Assembly: GCF_007004545.3 (NCBI RefSeq)
Contig: NZ_CP045503.2
Location: forward strand, 1,272,501-1,336,500
From: Shewanella eurypsychrophilus
GTDB taxonomy: Bacteria; Pseudomonadota; Gammaproteobacteria; Enterobacterales; Shewanellaceae
Length of the DNA stretch: 64,000 nt
Reading direction: 5' to 3'
Under the pieces are notes generated by a model that was not told the DNA's origin, ran no database searches, and saw only the letters and a program-made list of their open reading frames with translations. Positions 1-10,323 of this stretch are shown here, in pieces; the stretch's first letter is position 1, and every line of letters starts with the position of its first letter. The position numbers and the translations under genes were made by a program.

Positions 1-1100
<1,100 letters not shown>

Positions 1101-1108
1101 GCAGTATT

Positions 1109-1136
1109 AAGGACAAGCTTAGGCTTGTCCTTTTTT
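1109..1136 (+). terminator. Rho-independent terminator after potF
   Basis: A 10-bp perfect stem (AAGGACAAGC / GCTTGTCCTT) with a TTAG loop runs into a T-run. It lies between potF and the rest of the pot operon, so it could act as a partial terminator that keeps receptor transcripts more abundant than pump transcripts. Confidence 0.85.
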
Positions 1137-1143
1137 AGTCTAA

Positions 1144-1157
1144 TACCGATAGGTATC
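1144..1157. repeat. Short palindrome ATACC-N4-GGTAT
   Basis: This is a 14-bp palindrome in the potF-potG gap. The same pattern recurs at 29452-29465 and 37880-37893, each time in intergenic DNA. It looks like a dispersed short palindromic repeat; function unknown. Confidence 0.5.
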
Positions 1158-1225
1158 AATCTCTTTTGTTATTCAATTTTATATTACCGTAGGCACAGTC
1201 ACTGTGCTTGTTGTGGAGAAGTAAT

Positions 1226-2362
1226 ATGGTTAGCAACGCAGGCGTCGTCAATAAACCAACAACAAAGACGCAAGGTGAGCTACTGCTTAAGGTTGAGCGG
1301 GTCAGCAAATTATTCGATGAGGTCCGAGCCGTCGATGATGTGTCACTGAACATATATAAGGGAGAGATCTTCGCCCTGCTTGGTGGCTCAGGCTCAGGTA
1401 AGTCTACCTTGTTGCGTATGCTGGCGGGGTTCGAGAAGCCCTCCGAGGGGCGCATTATCCTTGACGGCGTCGACATCACCGACATGCCGCCCCACGAGCG
1501 CCCGATCAACATGATGTTCCAATCCTACGCCCTGTTCCCCCATATGACGGTGGAAAAAAATATCGCCTTTGGCTTGCAGCAGGACAAGCTGCCTAAAGAG
1601 GAGATAGCGCAAAGAGTTAAGGAGATGCTCAAGCTAGTGCATATGGAAGACTATGCCAAGCGCAAGCCAAATCAGCTCTCTGGCGGACAGCGTCAACGAG
1701 TCGCCTTGGCTCGCTCTCTGGCTAAGCGACCTAAATTACTGTTACTCGATGAGCCAATGGGCGCATTGGATAAGAAGCTTAGAACCGAAATGCAGCTGGA
1801 GGTGGTCGATATCCTCGAAGAGGTTGGGGTGACTTGTGTGATGGTAACCCATGACCAAGAAGAAGCCATGACCATGGCGGAGCGCATTGCCATCATGCAT
1901 GAAGGCAAGATAGTGCAGACCGGCTCACCCATGGATATCTATGAGAGTCCTACCTGTCGTATGGTGGCTGAATTTATTGGTTCTGTGAACCTGTTCGAGG
2001 GCGAAATCATCGTCGATAAGCCAGACCATGCCATCATAAAATCTCCCAATTTAACCCAACAATTTTATATCAGTCACGGCGTATCCACCAATGTCGATGA
2101 TAAGCGCGTCTGGTTAGCTGTCAGGCCGGAGAAGGCACGTATAAGTCTAGAGCAACCAGAGAGTGAATATAACTGGTGCCGAGGAGAGGTTGAAGATATC
2201 GCCTACCTTGGGGGGATCTCTGTCTACTATATTCGACTGAGCAATAAGCAAGTGATCCAGTCCATGATGACTAACAGAGACCGCCGTTCTGACCCACCAA
2301 CGTGGGAAGACAAGGTATTCATCAGCTGGGAGGCCACCAGTGGAGTGGTTCTCAGATCTTAA
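1226..2362 (+). CDS. potG: Putrescine ABC transporter ATP-binding subunit
   Basis: Cytoplasmic ATPase that powers polyamine import with PotH and PotI. Residues 53-61 form the Walker A motif GGSGSGKST, 151-155 the LSGGQ signature, 171-177 Walker B LLLLDEP, and H209 lies in the switch region. The roughly 130 C-terminal residues form the TOBE-type regulatory domain usual in this family. At 378 residues it matches E. coli PotG and resembles it closely throughout the ATPase core. A TTG at 1208 could extend the frame, but GGAG at 1215-1218 is correctly spaced for the ATG at 1226. The PotG-type core, rather than PotA, argues for a putrescine-specific PotFGHI system. Confidence 0.95.
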   Translation: MVSNAGVVNKPTTKTQGELLLKVERVSKLFDEVRAVDDVSLNIYKGEIFALLGGSGSGKSTLLRMLAGFEKPSEGRIILDGVDITDMPPHERPINMMFQSYALFPHMTVEKNIAFGLQQDKLPKEEIAQRVKEMLKLVHMEDYAKRKPNQLSGGQRQRVALARSLAKRPKLLLLDEPMGALDKKLRTEMQLEVVDILEEVGVTCVMVTHDQEEAMTMAERIAIMHEGKIVQTGSPMDIYESPTCRMVAEFIGSVNLFEGEIIVDKPDHAIIKSPNLTQQFYISHGVSTNVDDKRVWLAVRPEKARISLEQPESEYNWCRGEVEDIAYLGGISVYYIRLSNKQVIQSMMTNRDRRSDPPTWEDKVFISWEATSGVVLRS

Positions 2363-2371
2363 GGTGGCAAT

Positions 2372-3277
2372 ATGAAAAGACCATTAAAGTTTAGATTACC
2401 CAAGGGACAACACTGGATCATAGGTTTACCCTATTTCTGGTTACTCCTGTTCTTCGCCTTACCATTTGCCATCGTACTGAAAATTAGTCTGTCGACGGCA
2501 GCCATCTCGATACCTCCCTATGAGTCCTTAGTCAGTTATGCCGATGAGTCATTGCAGATCATGCTCAATCTAGGGAATTACCTGCTGATCTTCGAAGACT
2601 CCCTGTATGTTCAGGCTTATTTGGGATCGTTAAAGATGGCCTGCATCACCACATTAGGCTGCTTATTGATTGGTTATCCTATGGCTTATGCCATTGCTAG
2701 AGCGCCCAAGAAGCATCAAGGTGTGTTGATCTTATTGGTGATGTTACCTTCATGGACCTCATTTCTTATTCGAGTCTATGCCTGGATGGGACTCTTGAGC
2801 AATAACGGGGTGATTAATAATGTCTTAATGTGGCTCGGGGTGATATCTGAGCCCATTCAAATGCTCAACACTAACTTCGCCGTCTATATTGGCATCATTT
2901 ACACCTATCTACCGTTTATGATTTTGCCTCTATATGCGACTCTGTCTCAGCTCGATGGCAGCTTGTTAGAGGCAGCCTCAGATCTTGGCTCCCGGAGTTT
3001 GAATACTTTCTGGAAGGTCACCTTGCCTCTGTCTAAAGGTGGGGTTATCGCAGGCTCAATGCTGGTGTTTATTCCGGTCGTCGGTGAGTTTGTTATCCCT
3101 GAGCTACTGGGTGGTCCAGATTCCTTGATGATAGGTAAGGTGCTATGGCAGGAGTTCTTCAATAACCGGGATTGGCCCGTGGCCTCATCGCTGGCGATCA
3201 TCATGTTAGGTCTACTAATCATACCTATTACCTTGTTCCATCGCTATCAAGCCAAGAGCATGGAGAGTGACCTATGA
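2372..3277 (+). CDS. potH: Putrescine ABC transporter permease
   Basis: Inner-membrane permease forming half of the polyamine channel with PotI. It has about six hydrophobic segments, beginning with the one near residues 15-36. The cytoplasmic coupling loop around residues 195-215 (EAASDLGSRSLNTFWKVTLP) carries the EAA motif that docks on the ATPase. The length of 301 residues is normal. The Shine-Dalgarno sequence AAGGTGG at 2361-2367 overlaps the potG stop codon, pointing to translational coupling, and the 3' end overlaps potI by four bases. Confidence 0.94.
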   Translation: MKRPLKFRLPKGQHWIIGLPYFWLLLFFALPFAIVLKISLSTAAISIPPYESLVSYADESLQIMLNLGNYLLIFEDSLYVQAYLGSLKMACITTLGCLLIGYPMAYAIARAPKKHQGVLILLVMLPSWTSFLIRVYAWMGLLSNNGVINNVLMWLGVISEPIQMLNTNFAVYIGIIYTYLPFMILPLYATLSQLDGSLLEAASDLGSRSLNTFWKVTLPLSKGGVIAGSMLVFIPVVGEFVIPELLGGPDSLMIGKVLWQEFFNNRDWPVASSLAIIMLGLLIIPITLFHRYQAKSMESDL

Positions 3278-4098
3278 GCAGACTAAGCAAGTTAAGCTTC
3301 TCAACCATCATGTTATGGGCAGGGATGTTTTTCCTCTATGCTCCCATGCTGATCTTAGTTATTTACTCATTTAACGAGTCTAAGTTGGTGACGGTATGGG
3401 GCGGGTTCTCGCCTAAGTGGTACGGTGAACTGTTTCGCGATCAGCAGATCTTAGATGCGGTATGGACCAGTTTGAAAGTGGCCTTCTTCGCCTCCACCAT
3501 GGCCGTGGTATTAGGCACTATGGCGGCGTTTGTGATGACACGCTTCAAACGCTCTTGGGGCAAGATGACACTTTCAAACATGATCACCGCTCCCTTAGTG
3601 ATGCCAGAAGTGATCACGGGTCTGTCGTTATTACTGCTGTTTATTCATATGGCCGATCTCTTGGGTTGGCCTGAGGAGCGAGGCATGCTGACGGTGTGGA
3701 TTGCTCACTCGACCTTCTGTGCATCCTATGTGGCAGTAGTGGTATCTGCTCGCTTGCGTGAGTTAGATCTCTCTATTGAAGAAGCGGCTCAAGATCTTGG
3801 GGCGTCCCCATTGAAGACCTTCTTCCACATCACTGTGCCGATGATCTCGCCTTCATTGGCGGCAGGCTGGTTACTGTCATTCAGCTTGTCTTTGGATGAC
3901 TTAGTGATAGCCAGCTTTACATCGGGACCAGGGGCGACCACCTTGCCCATGGTGGTGTTCTCGTCTGTGCGGATGGGAGTCTCTCCCAAGATTAATGCCT
4001 TAGCAACCTTGATCATTCTGACGGTTTCTTTGATAGCATTTATCTGTTGGTATCTGGCCCGCAGAAGCGAGCGAAAGAGCTTGCCACCGGCCATGTAG
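3274..4098 (+). CDS. potI: Putrescine ABC transporter permease
   Basis: Second inner-membrane permease of the polyamine importer, pairing with PotH. The start overlaps the potH stop in an ATGA arrangement. There are about six membrane segments in 274 residues. An EAA loop (EEAAQDLGASPLKTFFHITV) sits in the second half, followed by the conserved SLDDLVI region. It is the last transport gene; the 76-bp gap before puuB contains no obvious terminator, so transcription probably continues into puuB. Confidence 0.94.
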   Translation: MSRLSKLSFSTIMLWAGMFFLYAPMLILVIYSFNESKLVTVWGGFSPKWYGELFRDQQILDAVWTSLKVAFFASTMAVVLGTMAAFVMTRFKRSWGKMTLSNMITAPLVMPEVITGLSLLLLFIHMADLLGWPEERGMLTVWIAHSTFCASYVAVVVSARLRELDLSIEEAAQDLGASPLKTFFHITVPMISPSLAAGWLLSFSLSLDDLVIASFTSGPGATTLPMVVFSSVRMGVSPKINALATLIILTVSLIAFICWYLARRSERKSLPPAM

Positions 4099-4174
4099 TT
4101 ATCTGACTTACTCTGGCTTACTCTGATATTGGAGGAGTAAGCCGCTTTTACTGAATTTAATTTAGGGGAATGAT

Positions 4175-5461
4175 ATGCCCAGCGTACCTCACACAGAATC
4201 TTATTATGCAGCGTCGGCCAATGACAAGGTCGAGCGTGCTCAGCTTAACGACAATATAGAAACCGATGTCTGTATCATAGGGGCCGGTTATACCGGTCTA
4301 TCATCGGCGCTACATTTACTAGAGCTAGGTTACAGCGTCACAGTACTGGAAGCGGCTCGAGTCGGTTGGGGCGCGTCGGGACGTAACGGTGGCCAGATAG
4401 TCAACAGCTTCAGCCGGGATATAGATTCCATCGAACGCACAGTCGGTAAAGAGACTGGCCAATTATTTGGTGAAATGGCCTTCGAAGGAGGGCGGATCAT
4501 CAAGGAGTTGGTCGCCAAACATGAGATACAGTGCGATCTTAAAGACGGTGGCGTCTTTGCGGCAATGAACAAGAAGCAGATGGGGCATTTAGAGCATCAA
4601 AAAGCACTTTGGGAGAAGCACGGACACCTTGGACATCTAGAGCTATTAGATGAGAAGGGTATAGGTGCTGTGGTCGGTTCAGAACGCTATATTGGTGGTT
4701 TATTAGATAAGGGTGGCGGTCATATCCACCCGCTAAATCTAGCCTTGGGTGAGGCCCAAGCGGTTGAGGCTCAAGGTGGAAAGATCTATGAGAACTCGGC
4801 CGTTATTAAGGTTGAGCAGGGGGATAATCCGACGATTCATACGGCCCAAGGTTCGGTCAAAGCCAAGTTTGTCATCGTGGCAGGTAATGCCTATCTCAAC
4901 GGACTCATCCCAGAACTGCAGGCCAAATCTATGCCCTGTGGCACTCAGGTCATCACCACCGAGCCATTGAGTGACGAGCTCGCCGCCAGCCTGTTACCAC
5001 AAGATTACTGCGTCGAAGACTGTAACTATCTGCTGGATTACTTCAGGTTATCCGGTGATAAGCGACTCATCTACGGCGGCGGCGTGGTTTACGGTGCAAG
5101 AGACCCTGCCGATATCGAAGCCATCATACGGCCCAAGATGCTGGAGACTTTCCCGCAACTCAAAGATGTGAAAATCGAATATACCTGGACGGGAAACTTT
5201 CTGCTGACGCTGTCCCGTCTGCCTCAGGTCGGTCGTATCGGCGATAACATCTATTACTCACAAGGCTGTAGCGGTCATGGAGTGACCTACACACATCTGG
5301 CTGGCAAGATACTCGCCGATGTCATTCACGGGCAAGCAACACGGTTTGATGCGTTTGCCGGCTTGCCACATTACCCTTTCCCCGGGGGGCATATAATGCA
5401 AGTACCGTTTAGCGCCATCGGCGCCTGGTACTACACCATGAGGGACAAGTTAGGGATCTAA
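4175..5461 (+). CDS. puuB: Gamma-glutamylputrescine oxidoreductase (FAD-dependent, PuuB type)
   Basis: Flavoprotein of the DAO family that oxidises gamma-glutamyl-putrescine to the aldehyde in the Puu pathway. The Rossmann FAD-binding motif GAGYTG (residues 36-41) is followed by an acidic residue (E59), and GWGASGRNGGQ (64-74) is the second nucleotide-contact motif typical of PuuB-like oxidases. The C-terminus has the expected GCSGHGVTYTHLAGK region. Its length of 428 residues fits the family. Position directly after potGHI is the main support for the polyamine substrate; a related D-amino-acid-type oxidase is less likely. A strong Shine-Dalgarno (AGGGGA) precedes the ATG. Confidence 0.88.
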   Translation: MPSVPHTESYYAASANDKVERAQLNDNIETDVCIIGAGYTGLSSALHLLELGYSVTVLEAARVGWGASGRNGGQIVNSFSRDIDSIERTVGKETGQLFGEMAFEGGRIIKELVAKHEIQCDLKDGGVFAAMNKKQMGHLEHQKALWEKHGHLGHLELLDEKGIGAVVGSERYIGGLLDKGGGHIHPLNLALGEAQAVEAQGGKIYENSAVIKVEQGDNPTIHTAQGSVKAKFVIVAGNAYLNGLIPELQAKSMPCGTQVITTEPLSDELAASLLPQDYCVEDCNYLLDYFRLSGDKRLIYGGGVVYGARDPADIEAIIRPKMLETFPQLKDVKIEYTWTGNFLLTLSRLPQVGRIGDNIYYSQGCSGHGVTYTHLAGKILADVIHGQATRFDAFAGLPHYPFPGGHIMQVPFSAIGAWYYTMRDKLGI

Positions 5462-5529
5462 TCTTTCCATAGAAAGTCTGCTATAGATAAGTCTGCCAAA
5501 GAGAAATAGAAAATAGAGTTTATTCTGAG

Positions 5530-5558
5530 AAAGAGCCTGCAGCCATGCAGGCTCTTTT
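5530..5558 (+). terminator. Rho-independent terminator after puuB
   Basis: An 11-bp stem (AAAGAGCCTGC with GCAGGCTCTTT) and six-base loop are followed by TTTTG. It marks the end of the pot-puuB operon. Confidence 0.88.
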
Positions 5559-5764
5559 GTTTGAATATTATATGGTTTCCTTCTCATTCTCTGTATTTAC
5601 TTCCCCACCAGATAACTCGATATAGATAAATTGGTTAACACTTTAGAAAAACGATCAATCCGATTTTAGTGATCGATGCCACTATTCAAAAGATAAATCT
5701 AATGTAACATGTATATCTATAAGTAAAATCTTATTTAATAGGTAGTAAAATACAGAGGCTACAT

Positions 5765-6184
5765 ATGTTCATGATTGAGTTAAATGATACTGGCTGGAGA
5801 TATTGGCTAGTAACCGCTGCACTGCTTACTTACGGAGTCATCGTTGACCCTTTCGGTTGTATGCTTGCTATAGGTCTTACCGTCGTTCATCTACTCCACT
5901 TTATCATGATGAAACGAAGTGTTACTGCATTTCCCATACAGGTTAGATTTTGGTATTTATCTCTGCTGTTGCTGGCACAGATAGAAGGGCTCCAGTGGAT
6001 GTATTGGATCCCGACAATAGGGACTTGGGCTCAGGTACTCTTGGGCTATTGCGCCATGGCACGCTTCGTTTCACTGTTGCCCTGGAACAGCAGTGAGCGT
6101 TTTTCATTTGCTAGGGTCAGCCGAACATTTCTCGCCCGTCCCGTAAAAGGAAGCATCAAGCAAAATGTTTCTACTGAAAATTAA
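5765..6184 (+). CDS. Small integral membrane protein, unknown function
   Basis: I do not recognise this 139-residue protein. It has three or four hydrophobic segments (roughly residues 11-28, 30-48, 62-80 and 82-103), many Trp residues, and a basic hydrophilic tail of about 35 residues likely to be cytoplasmic. AGAGG at 5754-5758 lies six bases before the ATG. It stands alone between the puuB terminator and a tRNA-like repeat, so it may belong to the accessory patch. No enzymatic or transport motif is visible. Confidence 0.6.
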   Translation: MFMIELNDTGWRYWLVTAALLTYGVIVDPFGCMLAIGLTVVHLLHFIMMKRSVTAFPIQVRFWYLSLLLLAQIEGLQWMYWIPTIGTWAQVLLGYCAMARFVSLLPWNSSERFSFARVSRTFLARPVKGSIKQNVSTEN

Positions 6185-6227
6185 ACGATGAAGCTGTATT
6201 CAACCAAGCCCAGTAATGGGATAACAA

Positions 6228-6253
6228 TGGTGGCCCCTCAAAGCCTCGAACTG
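6228..6253 (-). repeat. Direct repeat of the 3' end of tRNA-Ile(CAU): candidate att-site remnant
   Basis: These 26 bp match the CCA end, acceptor and T-arm of the tRNA gene at 8135-8160 at 23 of 26 positions and in the same orientation. Duplications of a tRNA 3' end on the downstream side of the tRNA are what site-specific integration leaves behind. The 1.9 kb between the copies holds the HUH transposase gene and gene-free DNA but no recognisable integrase. Confidence 0.55.
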
Positions 6254-6335
6254 TAAGAACTTTGTGCTGAAGAGTGCTTAAGATGAAAGTCCAAAATAAA
6301 TAGAGCCAGCCATACTAAATGGCTATACCTACTCG

Positions 6336-6371
6336 CTCCTACTAAGCTTTAGTAATTGGTTTAAGTAGGAG
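6336..6371 (+). promoter_or_regulatory. Hairpin sequestering the Shine-Dalgarno of the transposase gene
   Basis: CTCCTACT (6336-6343) can pair with AGTAGGAG (6364-6371). The second arm contains AGGAG, the ribosome-binding site six bases before the ATG at 6378. A smaller ACTAA/TTAGT helix fits inside the loop. Such a structure would hold translation low, as is common for transposases. Inference from sequence only. Confidence 0.5.
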
Positions 6372-6377
6372 AGTCGT

Positions 6378-7355
6378 ATGCCCCGCCCAAGAAGAACTCA
6401 GATAAGTATCGAGGACACATCCTGGTACCATTGTTTTTCACGCCTTTGTCGTCGTTCTATGCTAATGGGAGATGACCCTTTGACAGGGAAAAACTACGAT
6501 CATCGACGTGATTGGGTTGAATCACAATTGCTGAAATTGGCCAGTGCGTTTTCCATAGATGTGGCAGCCTATGCGGTGATGTCTAACCATTTACATCTCG
6601 TGTTGAGTGTTGATATTTATCAGTCAAATAGCTGGACAGACAGAGAGGTCGTTGAGCATTGGCATCAGGTCTTTAAAGGGACTGACATTACTCAAAAGTT
6701 TGCCAAAGGCGAAGTCATTGAAAGTTATGAAATCAATGCGTTGAAGCACGCTATTGCATTGTACCGTAGTCGATTGAGTGATATTTCATGGTTCATGCGG
6801 GCGCTAAATGAACCCATCGCGAGAATGGCGAATAAAGAGGATAACTGTACAGGGCACTTCTGGGAGGGAAGGTTCAAAAGTCAGGCTCTACTTGATGAGG
6901 CTGCAGTGCTCGCTTGTATGGCCTATGTTGAGCTCAATCCTATCAGAGCTAAAATGGCAGCAACACCAGAAGACTCAGAGCACACTAGCTTGCAATTACG
7001 CGTTAAGGCGGCATTCAAAGGCAAGCAGCCTACAGAGTTGCTGCCGTTCATTGGTAATGAGCAGCTCAATCAACCTAAAGGGATTAATTTTTCACTGAAA
7101 GACTACCTTGAGTTAGTTGATGAAACTGGCCGAATTATTCGTGATGATAAGCGAGGTTCTATTTCAACCCATGCGACTAAGATATTAACTAAGCTCAATA
7201 TTTCCGCTGACAACTGGATAAAAATCACGTCTGAATTTGGAACACTATTTCACGGCCCAGTGGGAACATTACAAGAGCTGACCAGCTATTGTGAACACTT
7301 AGATAAGCGCCGACGGCACTTTGCTCATAGCTGTAGCTATCTTCAAGGTAATTAG
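6378..7355 (+). CDS. HUH/Y1 transposase-like protein (REP-associated tyrosine transposase type)
   Basis: Single-strand DNA endonuclease/transposase of the IS200-related Y1 family, of the long (about 325 aa) subgroup. The HUH metal site is H71-L-H73 within SNHLHLV. The conserved AYVELNPIRA segment at 182-191 contains Tyr183, the probable nucleophile. WEGRFKSQALLDE lies just before it, as usual in RAYT relatives. A close homologue is at 58438-59418; the two align without gaps through the catalytic half but diverge at the C-terminus. No terminal inverted repeats or target-site duplication flank it, so it is probably a stand-alone RAYT-type gene rather than an insertion sequence. It lies within the segment bounded by tRNA 3'-end repeats. 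Confidence 0.85.
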   Translation: MPRPRRTQISIEDTSWYHCFSRLCRRSMLMGDDPLTGKNYDHRRDWVESQLLKLASAFSIDVAAYAVMSNHLHLVLSVDIYQSNSWTDREVVEHWHQVFKGTDITQKFAKGEVIESYEINALKHAIALYRSRLSDISWFMRALNEPIARMANKEDNCTGHFWEGRFKSQALLDEAAVLACMAYVELNPIRAKMAATPEDSEHTSLQLRVKAAFKGKQPTELLPFIGNEQLNQPKGINFSLKDYLELVDETGRIIRDDKRGSISTHATKILTKLNISADNWIKITSEFGTLFHGPVGTLQELTSYCEHLDKRRRHFAHSCSYLQGN

Positions 7356-8090
7356 TACAAGAAGAGCTTAAGCAAGCAGCAACACAACTCACATCAAAAA
7401 ATGGCCCATCAATGCTTTGGTTAACCAGTCTTACCTGCAAAACCACCCTTTTAGCTTCAAAACGACAAAATTTACTGGATTAGAACCAATCTACTCGTCC
7501 ATCTGTCGGTTATTTCGCGCTTTAGGATATTGAAAATGAATTTATCGCTAAAAAGGTCGATTCGATAGGTATGATGTTGATTTAACATGGCTGGCTGTGT
7601 TTCTCTCTAGCCGCTTAAAATGGAACGTCAAAAAGAAAGGCTGTGAGCAACAGTAAGCAGAGGCTAGGGGCAAAGGTTATCTGTGGGTTTTTGTTCCTGC
7701 AGTTATGGGTCTGAAAGGCGTACACTTCTTCTGGTAGTGATATACAGGTGAAGGTGAATAGGTCGAGTTGTATCTAGGAAAGTTTACTATTAGAAGGTTC
7801 CCGACTTTGTAGATGGCTTTAGTTTCACTCATGCTCGCTTCCAATGTCGTCGACGTTGATCATTACAGAAATACTATAACTCATTATTAACGAGATCTCG
7901 GGATATGCCACATTTGCTGGTGGTTGGCTGTTATAAAGCGAAGCTATCAGGTTATTTGAGCGGTGTGAACGAGTGAATGATGTAGCAGTTTGGACCTAGG
8001 CGGTTTTAGCTTACTGCAGTAATAACTACAGTAATTCTTTCAGGTGAAGTGGAGAGTAATTATGGGGATACGGTGATAAGCAGATTTCAG
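7356..8090. other. 735 bp without a supported gene
   Basis: No ORF here has a convincing start, composition or motif. A short open stretch around 7880-7975 (plus strand) reads like a decayed coding fragment but could not be identified. The region is the remainder of the accessory patch between the transposase gene and the tRNA. Confidence 0.5.
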
Positions 8091-8093
8091 ACA

Positions 8094-8122
8094 CAAAAAA
8101 GCCCGTTGAATCAACGGGCTTT
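8094..8122 (-). terminator. Terminator after tRNA-Ile
   Basis: A 12-bp stem (AAAGCCCGTTGA / TCAACGGGCTTT) lies just 3' of the tRNA on the minus strand. With the run of A on the plus strand it gives an RNA ending in a U-tract. Confidence 0.85.
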
Positions 8123-8134
8123 CTCGTTATAAAT

Positions 8135-8211
8135 TGGTGGCCCCTCCCAGACTCGAACTGGGGACCTGACGATTATGAGTCGTATGCTCTAACCAACTGA
8201 GCTAAGGGGCC
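8135..8211 (-). tRNA. ileX: tRNA-Ile (anticodon CAU, lysidine type)
   Basis: The 77-nt minus-strand gene folds as a complete cloverleaf, with acceptor GGCCCCU/AGGGGCC and an encoded CCA end (TGGTGG at 8135-8140). The D-arm contains AGCUCAGUUGGUUAGAGC, the anticodon loop is CUCAUAA, and the T-arm is CCCAG/CUGGG with UUCGAGU. The GGCCCCUUAGCUCAGU 5' half matches E. coli ileX/ileY, the CAU-anticodon isoleucine tRNA whose C34 is changed to lysidine by TilS to read AUA. Automated tools often label it tRNA-Met. Its 3' end is duplicated at 6228-6253. Confidence 0.93.
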
Positions 8212-8372
8212 TACTTAAGGAAGTCGTCACTACCGAAAGCGACGAGAAGTATACGAGGTTTAAATGCGCTTGTCACCAGTGTTTTGAAGAGAAATGCTAA
8301 CTTTAAATTCAACTGCTTATCTGTTAATCAATAATCGACAATATATCGGCTTTAACACTATTTATCGCTCAA

Positions 8373-8404
8373 TAAAAAGCCCCGCTATAAGGTAGCAGGG
8401 CTTC
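8373..8404 (-). terminator. Terminator after rpoD
   Basis: The hairpin AAGCCC-c-GCTA / TAGC-a-GGGCTT lies about 90 bp downstream of rpoD. On the minus strand it is followed by CTTTTTATTG. Confidence 0.8.
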
Positions 8405-8493
8405 TTTGTCTTCTCTTTGTCTACTCTTTATCGAATGTGAGCTAACTCAAGTGAGCTTAATTCAGCTGAATTGAACTCATATTGACTTGAGGC

Positions 8494-10323
8494 TTATTCG
8501 TCTAAGAATGACTTCAAGATCTCTGAGCGAGAAGGGTGACGTAGCTTACGCAGTGCCTTAGCTTCAATCTGACGAATACGCTCACGCGTTACGTCAAACT
8601 GCTTTCCAACTTCTTCAAGCGTGTGATCTGTGTTCATGTCGATACCGAAACGCATACGTAATACTTTAGCTTCACGAGCCGTTAGGCCTGCAAGTACTTC
8701 GTGTGTTGCGTTCTTCAAACTTTCGCCAGTGGCTGAGTCTAAAGGTAGCTCGAGGGTAGTATCCTCGATAAAGTCACCTAAGTGCGAATCTTCGTCATCA
8801 CCGATTGGTGTTTCCATTGAGATAGGCTCTTTGGCGATCTTTAATACTTTACGGATCTTATCTTCAGGCATCAGCATACGCTCAGCCAGTTCTTCAGGAG
8901 TTGGCTCACGGCCCATTTCCTGTAGCATTTGACGAGAAATACGATTCAGCTTGTTGATTGTTTCAATCATATGCACTGGAATACGGATCGTTCTTGCTTG
9001 GTCAGCAATAGAGCGAGTGATCGCCTGGCGGATCCACCAAGTTGCATAAGTCGAGAACTTATAACCACGACGGTATTCAAACTTATCAACCGCCTTCATT
9101 AGGCCGATGTTACCTTCTTGGATAAGATCCAAGAACTGTAGACCACGGTTGGTGTACTTTTTAGCGATAGAAATTACTAGACGTAAGTTCGCTTCTACCA
9201 TCTCTTTCTTTGCACGGCGAGCCTTAGCTTCACCGATAGACATACGACGGTTGATATCTTTGATAGCAGCAATCGCAAGACCAGTTTCTCGTTCGATAAT
9301 ATCTAGCTTGGCGCGACAACGACGAACATCATGCTCGACCATCTGTAAACCTTCAACATAAGGTTTCTTAGTGGCGAGTTCGGCATCAAACCAAGCTATG
9401 CTACTTTCGTCGGCGGTATAACCCTTAACGAAGTTTTTCTTAGGCATCTTAGCTTGTTCGACACAAAGCTTCATAATCAAACGTTCTTGAATACGGACTT
9501 TATCCATGGTGGCGCGCATGCTCTTAACTAAGCGGTCGAACTGCTTAGGCATGAGACGGAACTCTTTAAATAGTTCACCAATCTCAAATAGGGCAACGGT
9601 TGCTTCAGGATGACCACGTCCTTTGTCAGCGATGATCTTCAGCGTATTCTCATGAACTTGTCTTAGCTGAGTGAAACGCTCTTTAGATTCTTCAGGATCT
9701 GGACCTTTTGGACCTTCCTCTTCCTCTTCTTCATCATCATCACCATCTTCATCATCTAGCTCTTCATCAGAGAGCTCAGAACCGACGTGTGTTGCAGTCG
9801 GTGCTACATCATCAGCATTAGGATCGACGAAGCCTGAGATAATATCCGACAGACGGACTTCTTCAGCTTCATAGCGATCGAACTGATCAAGGATCGTAGC
9901 AATCGCTGGAGGATACTCAGCGACCGATGCCTGAACGGTATTGATTCCTTCTTCGATACGTTTAGCGATAACGATCTCGCCTTCACGGGTAAGAAGTTCA
10001 ACAGTACCCATTTCACGCATATACATACGGACTGGATCGGTTGTACGACCAAGCTCGGCCTCTACCGTTGCTAGCGCAGCAGCGGCTTCTTCTGCAGCAT
10101 CGTCATCGGTGCTGTCTTCAGACATCATGATTTCATCAGCATCCGGCGCCTGTTCGTAGACGCGAATACCCATGTCATTTATCATCTGGACAATATCTTC
10201 GATCTGGTCTGCGTCGACCATATCTGCAGGCAAGTGATCATTCACTTCTGCATAGGTTAAGTAGCCTTGCTCTTTACCTTTGGCTAGCAACAATTTAAGT
10301 TGCGACTGAGGAGTGTGCTCCAT
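8494..10323 (-). CDS. rpoD: RNA polymerase primary sigma factor (sigma-70)
   Basis: Housekeeping sigma factor. It has region 1.1 ([20 protein letters not shown]), an acidic non-conserved insert (about residues 185-215, with a run of Asp and Glu), region 2 with [17 protein letters not shown] (-10 recognition and melting), region 3, and region 4.2 with [20 protein letters not shown] (-35 recognition). The frame can begin at 10332, but relatives begin MEQ/MDHTPQSQ, so the ATG at 10323 with an upstream GGAT is preferred (609 residues). It is the last gene of the rpsU-yqeY-dnaG-rpoD macromolecular-synthesis cluster. The 115-bp gap to dnaG leaves room for its own promoter. Confidence 0.98.
   Translation of the reverse strand: MEHTPQSQLKLLLAKGKEQGYLTYAEVNDHLPADMVDADQIEDIVQMINDMGIRVYEQAPDADEIMMSEDSTDDDAAEEAAAALATVEAELGRTTDPVRMYMREMGTVELLTREGEIVIAKRIEEGINTVQASVAEYPPAIATILDQFDRYEAEEVRLSDIISGFVDPNADDVAPTATHVGSELSDEELDDEDGDDDEEEEEEGPKGPDPEESKERFTQLRQVHENTLKIIADKGRGHPEATVALFEIGELFKEFRLMPKQFDRLVKSMRATMDKVRIQERLIMKLCVEQAKMPKKNFVKGYTADESSIAWFDAELATKKPYVEGLQMVEHDVRRCRAKLDIIERETGLAIAAIKDINRRMSIGEAKARRAKKEMVEANLRLVISIAKKYTNRGLQFLDLIQEGNIGLMKAVDKFEYRRGYKFSTYATWWIRQAITRSIADQARTIRIPVHMIETINKLNRISRQMLQEMGREPTPEELAERMLMPEDKIRKVLKIAKEPISMETPIGDDEDSHLGDFIEDTTLELPLDSATGESLKNATHEVLAGLTAREAKVLRMRFGIDMNTDHTLEEVGKQFDVTRERIRQIEAKALRKLRHPSRSEILKSFLDE

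Noticed and set aside
6378-7355. Insertion sequence of the IS200/IS605 type
   Set aside because: No element ends, no accessory tnpB and no identical second copy; protein length and motifs fit a stand-alone RAYT-type gene.
7225-7446. 73-codon minus-strand ORF overlapping the transposase gene end
   Set aside because: Mostly antisense to the transposase C-terminus; no start signal.
9671-9874. Ser-rich plus-strand ORF opposite rpoD
   Set aside because: It is the complement of the acidic Asp/Glu stretch of RpoD and has no start signal.
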